Positions 18,024 to 26,670 of a stretch of DNA of 64,000 nt are shown here, piece by piece. Position 1 is the first letter of the stretch. Each line of letters starts with the position of its first letter. The DNA lies in NCBI GenBank assembly GCA_965204245.1, contig CBDBED010000012.1, forward strand, positions 1 through 64,000. Reading direction: 5' to 3'. This DNA is from JAAXIE01 sp965204245 (GTDB lineage: Bacteria > Chloroflexota > Dehalococcoidia > Lucifugimonadales > JAAXIE01). Position numbers and translations under genes: made by a program. A model generated the notes under the pieces. That model made no database searches, was not told the origin of the DNA, and saw only the letters and a program-made list of their open reading frames with translations.

Positions 18024-19121
18024 TCACCCCACCCGCAGACTCCCCAGCGCCTCCGAATCAAACCGCACCCCATGCCCCGCCTCCTCCCGCGGCGTCACCG
18101 TCCCCCGCTCCGGCATCAGCGGATCAACCACAATCCCCGTGTTATTCAGGTTCAAAGTTGGCAGATGCTCCACCAAGTACCCGTTCGGCACCCCGCACGC
18201 CAAGTGCACCGATATCTCCTCCACCAAGTGCGGCGCCATCGGCAGATGGTAGCTGTCGGCAAGGGCCGCAATCTTCAGCCACGGCGTGATCCCACCAACG
18301 CGGCACACATCCGCCTGCACATACTGGATGCACGCCCTCTGGAACAAATCCAGAAACTCGCCCTCCCGCAGATGTCCCTCCCCGCCCGCCAACGGCACCG
18401 ACACCGTGCGACTCAGCCTCTCATACCCCGCGTGGTCCTCCGCAATCACTGGCTCCTCCAGCCAGAACAGATTGAACTCCTCCATCGCCTGCGCACGCAG
18501 CAGGGCCTCGCCCACGTTCCATTTCTGGTTCGCATCCACCATGAGCCGCGCATGCGGCCCGATGACATCCCGCACCGCCCGCAGCCGCTCCACGTCCTCC
18601 GCCAGACTCTCCCGCCCCACCTTGATTTTCACCCCCCAATACCCGTCCCGCGCAAAGGCCTCCACCTCTTCCTGCAACTCCTCCGTGGTATAGCCCAGAT
18701 CTATCCCGCTCCCATAAACAGGCGCGCGCTCACGGTAACCGCCCAACAGCCGGAACAGCGGCTTGCCCGCAGCCTTGGCCGCCAAGTCCCACAACGCGAT
18801 GTCCACGGGCGCCATCGCTACCGTGGTCACCCCTGCCATCGTTATGTTGGGGAAGATGCTGTACCACAGGTCATGCCACAGTTTCTGGATATCATCCGCC
18901 TCCTCACCCACCAAGCGGGGCGCAAACAGCGTATCCACCGCAGTCTTCAAGCTGGCCCCAGCCGACCCGTGGCTATACGTCCACCCCATCCCCTCCAACC
19001 CGTCCTCCGACCGCACCCGCGCCACCAGCATGCTCGTCGCCTCAATCCGCGCACTTGCACTGGACAACCCCGGCCCCCGTGGAATGCGGTACAACTCCGT
19101 CTCTATCGATGCAATGCGCAT
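18024..19121 (-). CDS. Mandelate racemase/muconate lactonizing enzyme-family protein
   Basis: An enolase-superfamily enzyme of 365 residues that would abstract the alpha-proton of a carboxylate, as in sugar-acid dehydratases or racemases. The ATG at 19121 is preceded by GGAGGCGTC; the upstream frame to 19397 lacks family similarity. The capping domain opens with MRIASIETELYRIPRG. In the barrel, GVKIKVGRES near 165 (KxK catalytic strand), MVDANQKWNV near 195 (first metal Asp), FWLEEPV near 220 (Glu), and GGEGHL near 250 (Glu) are in order. This is the MR-type arrangement. The C-terminal H of MAPHLVEE near 300 is the probable second base. This family is expanded in SAR202. Substrate unknown. 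Confidence 0.9.
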   Translation of the reverse strand: MRIASIETELYRIPRGPGLSSASARIEATSMLVARVRSEDGLEGMGWTYSHGSAGASLKTAVDTLFAPRLVGEEADDIQKLWHDLWYSIFPNITMAGVTTVAMAPVDIALWDLAAKAAGKPLFRLLGGYRERAPVYGSGIDLGYTTEELQEEVEAFARDGYWGVKIKVGRESLAEDVERLRAVRDVIGPHARLMVDANQKWNVGEALLRAQAMEEFNLFWLEEPVIAEDHAGYERLSRTVSVPLAGGEGHLREGEFLDLFQRACIQYVQADVCRVGGITPWLKIAALADSYHLPMAPHLVEEISVHLACGVPNGYLVEHLPTLNLNNTGIVVDPLMPERGTVTPREEAGHGVRFDSEALGSLRVG

Positions 19122-19335
19122 GACGCCTCCAGGTTCAAGAATTGGGAGAATGAATGACCCATCATATCGCAGGCAGGGGCTGGATTCGTATTTTGCCTCT
19201 TTCGGCCTCTTATGTATGTGGTTCCTGCCCGCCCTGTCGCCCCGTCCTGTGGTGAAGTAGGCAGGAACGACCATCAGCTTGACGCCTCTTTGGCATCGCC
19301 CTAACCTGAAGCGGGAGACCTGAAAACCAACTATT

Positions 19336-19536
19336 ATGCGCAAGGTGCGGGATGCAATACGAATCGTTGAGCAGGACGGTTGGAGATGGGTACGCACTCG
19401 TGGGAGCCATCGGCAGTATCATCACCCCGAGAAACTGGGTACCGTAACCATCGCCGGGAGGCCTAGCACGGACCTTCCACCGAAGACTTGGAGGGACATC
19501 ATGAGGCAGGCTGGCCTCGAAGGAGAGCACGGCTAG
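19336..19536 (+). CDS. hicA: HicA family toxin (mRNA interferase)
   Basis: A 66-residue HicA toxin with a dsRNA-binding-like fold that degrades mRNA in a translation-independent manner. The sequence reads almost as the family consensus: MRKVRDAIRIVEQDGWRWVR, then GSHRQYHHPEK with the catalytic His at residue 25, then GTVTIAGRPSTDLPPKTWRDIMRQAGL. All key residues are present so it should be active. Its stop TAG shares one base with the GTG of hicB. The toxin-first order is normal for HicAB. The upstream 215 bp (19122-19335) carry the presumed HicB-regulated promoter. Confidence 0.93.
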   Translation: MRKVRDAIRIVEQDGWRWVRTRGSHRQYHHPEKLGTVTIAGRPSTDLPPKTWRDIMRQAGLEGEHG

Positions 19537-19775
19537 TGAAATACACCGTCATCATAGAGAAAGGTCCCACCAGTTATGGTGCCTATCTTCCTGATCTGCC
19601 AGGCTGCGTAGCCGCGGGCGAGAGCCGCAAGGAGGCTATCTCCCTCATCACAGAAGCAGTAAAGGACCACATTGAGCTTATGATAGAGCACGGCGAGACG
19701 GTCCCAGAGCCGACCGTTTCGACCATTGAGGTCGAAGTCCCAATTCCGGATACGGCTCGTCGGGCAGGAGTCTAG
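19536..19775 (+). CDS. hicB: HicB family antitoxin
   Basis: A 79-residue HicB antitoxin whose partially degraded RNase-H-like fold wraps the HicA toxin. The GTG start overlaps the hicA stop (TAGTG). Core motif: YTVIIEKGPTSYGAYLPDLPGCVAAGESRKEAISLITEAVKDHIELM, followed by the hydrophobic VPEPTVSTIEVEVP tail. There is no obvious C-terminal ribbon-helix-helix or HTH domain, so it is a short-form HicB; DNA binding, if any, would need a partner. Open frame starts earlier at 19488, but that would run inside hicA and lacks homology. Confidence 0.92.
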   Translation: MKYTVIIEKGPTSYGAYLPDLPGCVAAGESRKEAISLITEAVKDHIELMIEHGETVPEPTVSTIEVEVPIPDTARRAGV

Positions 19776-19851
19776 GCCGGTCCAATGACTTCCTCGCCTC
19801 CAGTCCCGCGATATGTCTTCGTCCTCTAACACAACACCCAGGAGCCCCCCA

Positions 19852-20451
19852 ATGACCCCACCCCTCATCACCATCGAAGCCCGAAGAGGCAAGGCGGCCT
19901 TCGTCACCCAAGGCCAGCACGTCAAGCTCATCAACACCCACGGCCAGCAGGTCGTCGACACTTGGGCCTTCAACCGCCACGACTTGACCGAGTTCATGTC
20001 CATGGAACACACCCGCACCGCCCTCGGCCGCATCATGGCACCCACCGGCGCAAGCATGGTCACCAATCACCGCCGTCCCATCCTCACCTTGGTCGAGGAC
20101 ACCACCCCCGGCATCCACGACACCCTCCTCGCAGCCTGCGACCGCTACCGCTACGAGCTTCTCGGCTGCACCGAGTACCACGACAACTGCACCGACAACC
20201 TCGCCCAAGGCCTGTCCGAACTCGGCCTCTCCTCACCCGAGACCCCCAGCCCATGGAACCTCTTCATGAACATCCCCGTCGAGCCCGACGGCAGCCTCTC
20301 CTTCCAGCCCCCCGTCTCCAAGCCCGGCGACTACGTCCTCCTCCGCGCAGAGATGGACTGCGTCATCGCCTTCTCCACCTGCCCCCAGGACATGGTCCCC
20401 ATCAACGGCATCGACTGCGTCCCCACCGAAGCCCACTTCCAAGTCCTATAA
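19852..20451 (+). CDS. DUF1989 / urea carboxylase-associated family protein
   Basis: A 199-residue protein of the urea carboxylase-associated (DUF1989) family. The ATG at 19852 has AGGAG seven bases upstream and begins MTPPLITIEARRGKAAFV. Family landmarks are GQHVKLINTHGQQVVDTWAF, STAR-like TALGRIMAPTGASMVTNHRRPILTLVEDTTPGIHDTLLAACD, YHDNCTDNL, PWNLFMNIPVEPDG, and the metal-type DCVIAFSTCPQD near the C-terminus. The family is found with urea amidolyase and with amino-acid or guanidine metabolism; the protein here stands alone. The Cys and His residues visible fit a predicted metal site. The reaction is not established. Confidence 0.82.
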   Translation: MTPPLITIEARRGKAAFVTQGQHVKLINTHGQQVVDTWAFNRHDLTEFMSMEHTRTALGRIMAPTGASMVTNHRRPILTLVEDTTPGIHDTLLAACDRYRYELLGCTEYHDNCTDNLAQGLSELGLSSPETPSPWNLFMNIPVEPDGSLSFQPPVSKPGDYVLLRAEMDCVIAFSTCPQDMVPINGIDCVPTEAHFQVL

Positions 20452-20981
20452 CGCCTGTACAACGGCGAGAGAGGCCCATGACAAAAAACGCTTGCGCACC
20501 TCTCCTCCATAGTCCATCATCAAACCATAGCCCCCCGCCACACGACGGCAATCTAAGCAGGAAACCCCGAACCATGAGGACCAAAAGGCGCGCAAACAGC
20601 CAAGCCCCCGGCTCCCGTCACGCCCGCACACCCCTCATCATTGCTGCGCGGACAGGAATCCGCAGGGCGAAAATCCACGGCTCCAACCTCCCAAGGCAGG
20701 CCACCCCCAAAATGTCACAGTGTGACATTTCTCCAGCTACGAAAATGTCACAAATGTCTCAAATGTGTGACGTCTGTGACATCACCAGATACAAAAAACA
20801 TGTCACACTTTTTCGTATCTGACCAGCTAGGAAAATGTCACAAATGTCACACTTCTCAGCTACAAAAACGCGTTTTTAGCTACGAAAACTGTGACATTGT
20901 GACATTCCCGCCCTGCGTCCTGAGCCCTCCAAACACCCCCAAGCGACCTCTTCTGCCCAAATTCGAGTTAGGAGCGACCAC
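20452..20981. other. Long intergenic region holding repeat element A
   Basis: No coding frame here is convincing. The first 250 bases are without recognised features. The rest contains the private-word element described separately (20711-20905). The LLM oxidoreductase downstream probably takes its promoter from the last 75 bases, and its ribosome site is TAGGAG. Confidence 0.5.
20711..20905 (+). repeat. Private-word repeat element A (word TGTCACA / TGTGACA)
   Basis: About ten direct or inverted copies of TGTCACA crowd into 195 bases: a perfect inverted pair around one base (20713-20727), then copies at 20746, 20766 (partial), 20775, 20801, 20836, 20845, 20890 and 20898. Between them stand constant modules CAGCTACGAAAA (20734), CAGATACAAAAAA (20786), its inverse TTTTTCGTATCTG (20809), CAGCTAGGAAAA (20824) and CAGCTACAAAAA (20857). 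There is also a near-palindrome with core AAAAACGCGTTTTT. The same modules with other words occur at 51319-51498 and 61454-61961. Confidence 0.85.
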
Positions 20982-21911
20982 ATGAAAGTCGGCCTGAAAC
21001 TGGTCCACTCCGGCCCTGGAGCCACCCCCGACCTGATGCTCCGCTGGACTCGCTATGCCGAGGCCATGGGCTTCCACCTGCTCATGACCGCCGACCACAT
21101 CGCCCTCACCCGCGAGGTCCTCGGCTCCTATCCCGCCCCCTATTACGAGCCCTTCACCAACATGGCATGGCTCGCCGCCCAGACCGAAAAGATTGAGTTC
21201 GGCACCACCGTCATAGTCGTCCCCTACCGCCACCCCATTCTCCTCGCCCAGCTATGCGCCAACATCGACCAGCTATCCCGCGGCCGCTTCATCTTCGGCA
21301 TCGGCATCGGTTGGGCCGAGAGCGAGTTCGACATCGTGGGCGCCCCACACAACCGCCGCGGCGCCATGACCGATGACTATATGCAGGCCATCGAAGAGCT
21401 ATGGGCCAACCCCCAAGGCGCAACCTATCAGAGCGAGTTCACCTCTTTCGACGACGTCACCCTCGACCCCACGCCCTACCAGTCAACCCCCCGCGTTTGG
21501 GTCGGAGGCAACAGCGACGCCGCCCTCCGCCGCACCGTCCGCTTCGGCGAAGCCTGGCACCCCATCAGGCCAAGCCTCGACTGGTTGAAAAACGAGGCCA
21601 TGCCCAAGCTGCGCCGCATGGCCGAAGACGCAGGGAAACCCGTCCCCGCCCTCTGCCCCCGCATCGCCTGCCACATCAACGACACCCCCCTGCCCGAAGA
21701 CCGGCGGATGGCCGGCGAAGGCAGCTTGGAGCAGGTCCACTCCGACCTCCGCCAACTGGACGAACTAAACGCCCAGTACGTGGTGTTCGACACCAAGCTC
21801 AGCAGCCCCACAACCAAGTCGCCTAAACACCACGAATCAGCATGGCCCATGCTGGCCACCGTAGCCGAAAAGCTGCTGGACGTGGAACGGGGTACGGTCC
21901 GGGCTCTCTAG
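20982..21911 (+). CDS. LLM-class flavin/F420-dependent oxidoreductase
   Basis: A 309-residue luciferase-like oxidoreductase of the compact F420-type subgroup. Start MKVGLKLVHSGPGATPDLMLRWTRYAEAMGFHLLMTADHI follows TAGGAGCGACCAC. FGTTVIVVPYRHPILLAQLCANIDQLSRGRFIFGIGIGWAESEFDIVG (residues about 68-115) is the cofactor-binding strand and a family signature. TPRVWVGGNSDAALRRTVRFGEAWHP near 170-195 is the second signature. It is much shorter than the LLM protein at 2172 and belongs to a different branch. It converges on the Gfo/Idh gene with a 6-bp gap. Substrate unknown. Confidence 0.9.
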   Translation: MKVGLKLVHSGPGATPDLMLRWTRYAEAMGFHLLMTADHIALTREVLGSYPAPYYEPFTNMAWLAAQTEKIEFGTTVIVVPYRHPILLAQLCANIDQLSRGRFIFGIGIGWAESEFDIVGAPHNRRGAMTDDYMQAIEELWANPQGATYQSEFTSFDDVTLDPTPYQSTPRVWVGGNSDAALRRTVRFGEAWHPIRPSLDWLKNEAMPKLRRMAEDAGKPVPALCPRIACHINDTPLPEDRRMAGEGSLEQVHSDLRQLDELNAQYVVFDTKLSSPTTKSPKHHESAWPMLATVAEKLLDVERGTVRAL

Positions 21912-21917
21912 GTATCG

Positions 21918-22925
21918 CTAGACGGCTGCCGTCCCATAAGGATTCCCGGCAGCGATATAGCCCAAGTCAATCAGGCGCACCGCATGGTAGCACTCCCGCA
22001 CCGAAACGGGCGGCGCCCCACCGTCGCGGGCTGCTTCAAGAGTATCTCTCAGGACATCAAAGGGCCGGCCCGCTGGATGCGGCAAGACCGTCAGTCCTTC
22101 CGCCGTCTCCAAACGCACCTCTTCATCCTGTAGCGTCAGGATGGCATCCCGGAAGCCCACCTTCCAGTTCCCGTCGGTGCCATCCCGGGGGAACCCGTTT
22201 CCAACCTCAATGGTGCCGATGATCCCGCTGCCGCTGCGCAGCAGCACCGTCGCGTAGTCCTCCACCTGCTCCCCATAGGTCGACCAGCTAAGCTGGGCTC
22301 CAGTGACCTCAATGTCCTCACCCTCTCCGGTCAAATAGGCGAAGGAGTCCAGGGAATGCGGCCCAAGATTACGCAGGCAACCCCCGCTGGCAATCTGGGG
22401 GTCCATCATCCACGGTGCCTGCCACCGCGCATACCGGGCCGAGGTTGGACGGTTCTGCCGGGCATAGAACTGGCACATCGGCCCATACGTACCCTCGTCC
22501 TTCAGCCTCTTCGCATGCTCGATGAAGGGTGAGTGCCTCCAGAAGAGGGGCACCCCGGCAAACGAGCCCGTGGCTTCCGCCTTCTCCAGCACGCCCCTTA
22601 GCTGGCGCGTGTTGTGGCTCATGGGCTTTTCCATCATGAATGGGACCCGGCGGTCCAGAAGTTCATGAGCGATTCCCGCCATCTGGTCGTGACGGCCCAG
22701 AGCTATAACGAAATCGGGCTTCTCCTCTTCCAGCATGGTGATGTAGTCCGTGTAGATTGCGATCTGACCGCCCAGCTCGTTGACGCGGTGGGAAGCTATG
22801 GATGCATCCTCGTCGTGTAAGGCCGCGATCTCCACATCGTCCATCGGCACCAATTGCGGAAGATAAGCGTTGTCCCAGAGGGAGTGCCAGTGGGTGACCC
22901 CAATGGCCGCAACTCGAATTGTCAT
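21918..22925 (-). CDS. Gfo/Idh/MocA family NAD(P)-dependent oxidoreductase
   Basis: A sugar- or cyclitol-dehydrogenase-like protein of about 335 residues. AGGTGA lies eight bases before the ATG at 22925; a Met six residues upstream has no ribosome site. The Rossmann start MTIRVAAIGVTHWHSLW replaces the usual GxGxxG with GVTHWH, an uncommon variant. The catalytic-lysine motif EKPMS is intact near residue 92. C-terminal beta-sheet domain has LRNLGPHSLDSFAYL, giving the conserved His near 178. The altered dinucleotide loop means cofactor preference or activity could deviate. It converges on the LLM gene and is divergent from the hydroxyacid dehydrogenase. Confidence 0.85.
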   Translation of the reverse strand: MTIRVAAIGVTHWHSLWDNAYLPQLVPMDDVEIAALHDEDASIASHRVNELGGQIAIYTDYITMLEEEKPDFVIALGRHDQMAGIAHELLDRRVPFMMEKPMSHNTRQLRGVLEKAEATGSFAGVPLFWRHSPFIEHAKRLKDEGTYGPMCQFYARQNRPTSARYARWQAPWMMDPQIASGGCLRNLGPHSLDSFAYLTGEGEDIEVTGAQLSWSTYGEQVEDYATVLLRSGSGIIGTIEVGNGFPRDGTDGNWKVGFRDAILTLQDEEVRLETAEGLTVLPHPAGRPFDVLRDTLEAARDGGAPPVSVRECYHAVRLIDLGYIAAGNPYGTAAV

Positions 22926-23063
22926 GATCGGATTCACCTGCATTTTCTGGATTCAACTAGGCTAGCACAGCCCGCAACCCCGGCAAAGGGTCTCAAGGTA
23001 GCAATGGCCAATGCCCCTCGCTAATATGACCCCAAAAGCAGTGCACCTTCCACAAGGAGGCCC

Positions 23064-24047
23064 ATGACCTACATAGCCGTCCTCGACGATTACCAAGGCG
23101 TGTCCCAGCAGCTAGCCGACTGGAGCGTCTTACCCGGCGACTGCAACCTACAGGTCTTCCGCGACCACATCAGCGACTTGGACGCTGTTGCCCAGCGACT
23201 GCAACCCTTCGACGTGATATGCGCCATGCGGGAGCGGACTCCCTTCCCCCGGGAACTGCTTTCACGACTCCCCAACCTCAGGTTGCTGGTCACCACCGGC
23301 ATGCGCAACGCTTCCATAGACCTGGAAGCAGCTACCGACTGCGGCGTGCTGGTATGCGGCACCGACGGCGGGCCTACAAACCCACCTGCTGAGCTTAATT
23401 GGGGCCTGATCCTGGCATTGGCCCGCCACATCCACCAAGAGGACTCCGCCACCCGCGCTGGTCACTGGGGCACCACCCTCGGACCCAGCTTAGAAGGAAA
23501 GATTCTGGGAGTCCTAGGCCTTGGCAGACTGGGAGCGGCCGTAGCCAAGGTTGGAATCGCTTTCGAAATGTCGGTCATCGCTTGGAGCCAGAACATGACC
23601 CAGGAACTGGCCAATCGCCACGGTGCCACGCTGGTCACCAAGGACGAGTTATTCCGTCAGTCGGACATCCTCAGCATCCATGTCCAGCTTAGCGAACGGA
23701 CCACAGGTCTGGTGGGGGCGCATGAACTGGCTCTGATGAAGCCAACTGCCCTGCTCATCAACACAGCCCGCGGCCCCATCGTCGACGAGTCTGCCCTCAT
23801 CGACGCCCTGCGCAAGGGCACTATCGCTGGCGCAGGCTTGGACGTATTCGACCAGGAACCGCTGCCATCGGACCACCCCTTCTTGCACATGGAGAACACC
23901 CTCCTGACCCCTCACCTAGGCTACGCGACCCCGGAACAACTAAGCGTGCGCTATCAAGGGACCGTGGAAGACATCACAGCCTACTTGGAAGGCAGCGCCA
24001 TTCGCACCCTCAATCCAGAGGCCCTGGAAACGGCACGCAGCGGCTAG
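23064..24047 (+). CDS. D-2-hydroxyacid dehydrogenase family protein
   Basis: A NAD-dependent D-isomer-specific 2-hydroxyacid dehydrogenase of 327 residues, reducing a 2-keto acid or oxidising a D-hydroxy acid. AAGGAGGCCC precedes the ATG. Visible family features: RTPFPRELLSRLPNLRLLVTTGMRNASID (substrate domain), GKILGVLGLGRLGAAVAKVG near 150 (nucleotide-binding GxGxxG), LLINTARGPIVDESAL near 235 (catalytic Arg), DVFDQEPLP near 270 (Glu), and LTPHLGYATPEQ near 290 (catalytic His). Everything needed for activity is present. It is similar in length to phosphoglycerate dehydrogenase paralogues that lack the ACT domain, so a serA role is unlikely. tRNA-Trp follows on the other strand. Confidence 0.9.
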   Translation: MTYIAVLDDYQGVSQQLADWSVLPGDCNLQVFRDHISDLDAVAQRLQPFDVICAMRERTPFPRELLSRLPNLRLLVTTGMRNASIDLEAATDCGVLVCGTDGGPTNPPAELNWGLILALARHIHQEDSATRAGHWGTTLGPSLEGKILGVLGLGRLGAAVAKVGIAFEMSVIAWSQNMTQELANRHGATLVTKDELFRQSDILSIHVQLSERTTGLVGAHELALMKPTALLINTARGPIVDESALIDALRKGTIAGAGLDVFDQEPLPSDHPFLHMENTLLTPHLGYATPEQLSVRYQGTVEDITAYLEGSAIRTLNPEALETARSG

Positions 24048-24090
24048 GGGATGCAACAAGGAACAACGGAGGACGTCTGAAGGAGGGAAG

Positions 24091-24166
24091 TGGCAGGAGC
24101 GGCAGGATTCGAACCCGCGACCCTCGGTTTTGGAGACCGATGCTCTACCAACTGAGCTACGCTCCT
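24091..24166 (-). tRNA. tRNA-Trp (anticodon CCA)
   Basis: The minus strand folds as a complete cloverleaf: acceptor AGGAGCG pairs CGCTCCT, D arm GCTC/GAGC, anticodon stem TCGGT/ACCGA with loop CTCCAAA (anticodon CCA), and T arm GCGGG-TTCGAAT-CCTGC. The discriminator is G and the terminal CCA is encoded (24091-24093 on the plus strand as TGG). Confidence 0.96.
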
Positions 24167-24222
24167 GCGTTGGTCAACACCCGTATGATAGCGCACAGGA
24201 AGGCCGTTTGGAAACCTTCTCC

Positions 24223-25404
24223 CTAGCCTTCCTCCGCCGTATACATCGCCCGTAGCAGGCCGAACTGGCTCTTCCCAATGTTGGCGAGCATGGTGTTCAC
24301 GCTAGGTGGCATGAGCGTACAGGTGTGAATATCCCGGAAAGCTCGCTCAACGGGGAAGGACTTGGAGGCCGCCCGTCCGCCCACCAGCCGCAGGACTTCC
24401 TGGGTGGCCATGGTGGCAGCCTCGGTGCTGAGGTACTTCGTCTTGGAGGCCAGCAAGCCGCGGGTCACTACATCAGCATCGTCCCATTGGGAGGCACAGT
24501 GGTGCAGCATGAGGCGGGCCGCCTCCAGGTGTATCACGATGTTGGCGACGTCGCGCTGGGTAGCAGGATCATGAGAAATAGGGTCCGGGTCGGGCAGATA
24601 GCGGGCCTCTATGCAATATTTGGTGGCATGTTGCAGTGCTCCCCAAGCTGCCCCAAGGAATATAGCCGCATATCCGAGACTGAAGAACTCGACCACACCG
24701 ACGCCGAGAGGCTCGCCTGGCTTACCCAAAATCATGTCCTCAGTGATAAGGCAATCATCGAACTGAACAGCCGGACTGACCGTACCCCGCATACCCAGAG
24801 TGTTCCATTCGCTGACCACGGTCATGCCCGGCGTGTCCGCTGGAACAACAGCTAGGGTCATGTTATGCAACATGTCGTCGGAGCCTTCAGCAGTGCACCA
24901 GACCATGTAGTAGGAAGCGGCCCCTGCCATCGTACAAAAGGTCTTCTGACCGCGGATGCGGAACCCGTCCCCATCCCGGTGTACGCCCACCGTGACGAAC
25001 GGATGCCTTGTAAAGCTCGTGCCGCGCTCGGCCGCCCAGCTGCCAAACAGCTTGCCACCTTGCACGACTTCGGGATAGAAGCGGGCCTTCTGCTCTGGAA
25101 TACAAAGGTGAGATATGAACTGCTGCACCGTGTTATGCATGTGCAACGTCATGGCCGTATTGGTACAGCCTTGGGCAATCTCCTCCAAGGCCATGACATA
25201 TGTCAGGGCGTCCACATCTCTCCCCCCATATTCCCGGGGAATGGTCATGCCCAGCAGGTCCGCCCGCCATAGGTCGTGCCAACTCTCCAAGGGCGATAGT
25301 ATCTCAGCGTCATATTTGGACGCCCTAGGAGCGATGCTCTTCTGCGTCACTTGGCGGGCCCGGTTGACCACCTCCATGTCCGGTGGTTTCTGTGTCGTCG
25401 TCAT
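24223..25404 (-). CDS. Acyl-CoA dehydrogenase family protein
   Basis: A 393-residue flavoenzyme of the acyl-CoA dehydrogenase fold. GAGGTAATCC precedes the ATG. The N-terminal helical domain has LLGMTIPREYGGRDVDALTYVMALEEIAQGCTNTAMTLHMHN; the middle beta domain has RIRGQKTFCTMAGAASYYMVWCTAEG; the C-terminal helices hold RLVGGRAASKSFPVERAFRDIHTCTLMPPSVNTM near 345-380, the FAD-contact region. The catalytic Glu of typical dehydrogenases is not obvious at the usual place, so it may be one of the dibenzothiophene-monooxygenase-like or nitroalkane-oxidase-like branch. It is a single gene preceded by the PLP enzyme on the same strand, 54 bp away, so cotranscription is likely. Confidence 0.85.
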   Translation of the reverse strand: MTTTQKPPDMEVVNRARQVTQKSIAPRASKYDAEILSPLESWHDLWRADLLGMTIPREYGGRDVDALTYVMALEEIAQGCTNTAMTLHMHNTVQQFISHLCIPEQKARFYPEVVQGGKLFGSWAAERGTSFTRHPFVTVGVHRDGDGFRIRGQKTFCTMAGAASYYMVWCTAEGSDDMLHNMTLAVVPADTPGMTVVSEWNTLGMRGTVSPAVQFDDCLITEDMILGKPGEPLGVGVVEFFSLGYAAIFLGAAWGALQHATKYCIEARYLPDPDPISHDPATQRDVANIVIHLEAARLMLHHCASQWDDADVVTRGLLASKTKYLSTEAATMATQEVLRLVGGRAASKSFPVERAFRDIHTCTLMPPSVNTMLANIGKSQFGLLRAMYTAEEG

Positions 25405-25458
25405 GGATTACCTCAAACCTGATTGTGCATGTCGCGGGGTCTTCTGCAGGAATGGTCT

Positions 25459-26505
25459 TCAGCTTTGACTGGAGCTAGCAGCGTTGGTCAAGGACTCGCG
25501 GAAAGTGGAGGCAAAGAGATTGGGTAGCCCGCCAGTATGGATGAACACCACCGTGTCGTCGGGCCCCACTATGCCTTGGCGGATGTGGTCCATCAGGCCC
25601 GCCAGTGCCTTGCCGGTATAGACTGGGTCGAGTATCAGGGCCTCAGTCTCGGCCGCCAGCTTGATAGCACGAGCACTCTCGGCAGTGGGAGTGGCGTACT
25701 CCCCGCCGATGTAGTTATCCCAATACTCGAAATCACCCGGCTGGAGACCGTCGGGTAGCCCGAGGATATCCCCCACTTCTTCCCCATACTCCAGCATCAT
25801 GTTGGCGAGGTTATTTCGGTCCCCGGATGAGATGGCCCGTACCTTCCACGGGTAGCCCAGCAGTTTGGTAGCCAGTGCCACCCCAGCCATGGAGGTCCCA
25901 GCGACGCCATAGAGATAGCTGGGGCGGATACCGCGCTCGGCCAACTGAGTAGCCAACTCCACTGTAGCCTCCAGATAGCCAATGGTCCCTGCGACACGGG
26001 CAAAGGGCTGCTGGTGGTACACGTAGGGGGTGTACCCCTCTTCCTGTAGTTGCAGGGCGATGGCTTCTGCTGCTTGGTTGGCCTCATCGCGGTCCATGGT
26101 CTCCAGTTCATGGATCTCCGTACCCATCAGATGTTCCAGCAGCAGGTTGGCCTCCATAGGCTTGCCAACGCCTCCACGCACCACCAGCACATAGCGTACC
26201 CCCAACTTGGCGCACGCAGCCGCCATAATTCGGGCGTCGTTGGACTCCCAACGGTTCATATTGATGTACGCGTCACACCCCTTGGCCCGCAGGTCGCCCA
26301 TGCGGAACTCCAAGTGCCTCCCTTTGTTGCCACCGAAAGCGAGGCCTGTCAGGTCATCCCGCTTCATCAGGATACGTGTTCCGCCCAGCGCCTCCGACAG
26401 CCTCGGGCACTCCTCCAATGGCGTGGGCAGGAACGCGATGCGCTCTCGCGGTAGCCGTTGGATGGCATCGGCAAGGGCTTGCTCACTCATGATTTCTGGT
26501 GGCAC
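25459..26505 (-). CDS. D-cysteine desulfhydrase / ACC deaminase-family PLP enzyme
   Basis: A fold-type II pyridoxal-phosphate enzyme similar to 1-aminocyclopropane-1-carboxylate deaminase and D-cysteine desulfhydrase. The GTG at 26505 has GGAGG at seven bases; the ATG at 26490 is an alternative, and the frame to 26583 is not supported. The PLP lysine is in LAFGGNKGRHLEFRMGDL near residue 60. YVYHQQPFARVAGTIGYLEATVEL near 175, GVAGTSMAGVALA near 205 (phosphate-binding Gly/Ser loop), LDPVYTGKALAGL near 305, and FIHTGGLPNLFAS near 330 match the family. At about 348 residues length is normal. The substrate cannot be settled from the sequence. Same-strand gene downstream is the acyl-CoA dehydrogenase. 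Confidence 0.88.
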   Translation of the reverse strand: MPPEIMSEQALADAIQRLPRERIAFLPTPLEECPRLSEALGGTRILMKRDDLTGLAFGGNKGRHLEFRMGDLRAKGCDAYINMNRWESNDARIMAAACAKLGVRYVLVVRGGVGKPMEANLLLEHLMGTEIHELETMDRDEANQAAEAIALQLQEEGYTPYVYHQQPFARVAGTIGYLEATVELATQLAERGIRPSYLYGVAGTSMAGVALATKLLGYPWKVRAISSGDRNNLANMMLEYGEEVGDILGLPDGLQPGDFEYWDNYIGGEYATPTAESARAIKLAAETEALILDPVYTGKALAGLMDHIRQGIVGPDDTVVFIHTGGLPNLFASTFRESLTNAASSSQS

Positions 26506-26670
26506 GTCTCCGCCTCCGTCGGCGCAGTTTCGACTGTTACGGGGATTATAGCGGAAGCAGCATAGAGCAGGTACGAGCGCCATCGCTATTCACCCTTTGT
26601 GCTATCCTACCCATTCAACCTGCAGTCGCTAGAAGCACGGGACTATCCAGACCCCAAAGGAGAGAATTTC

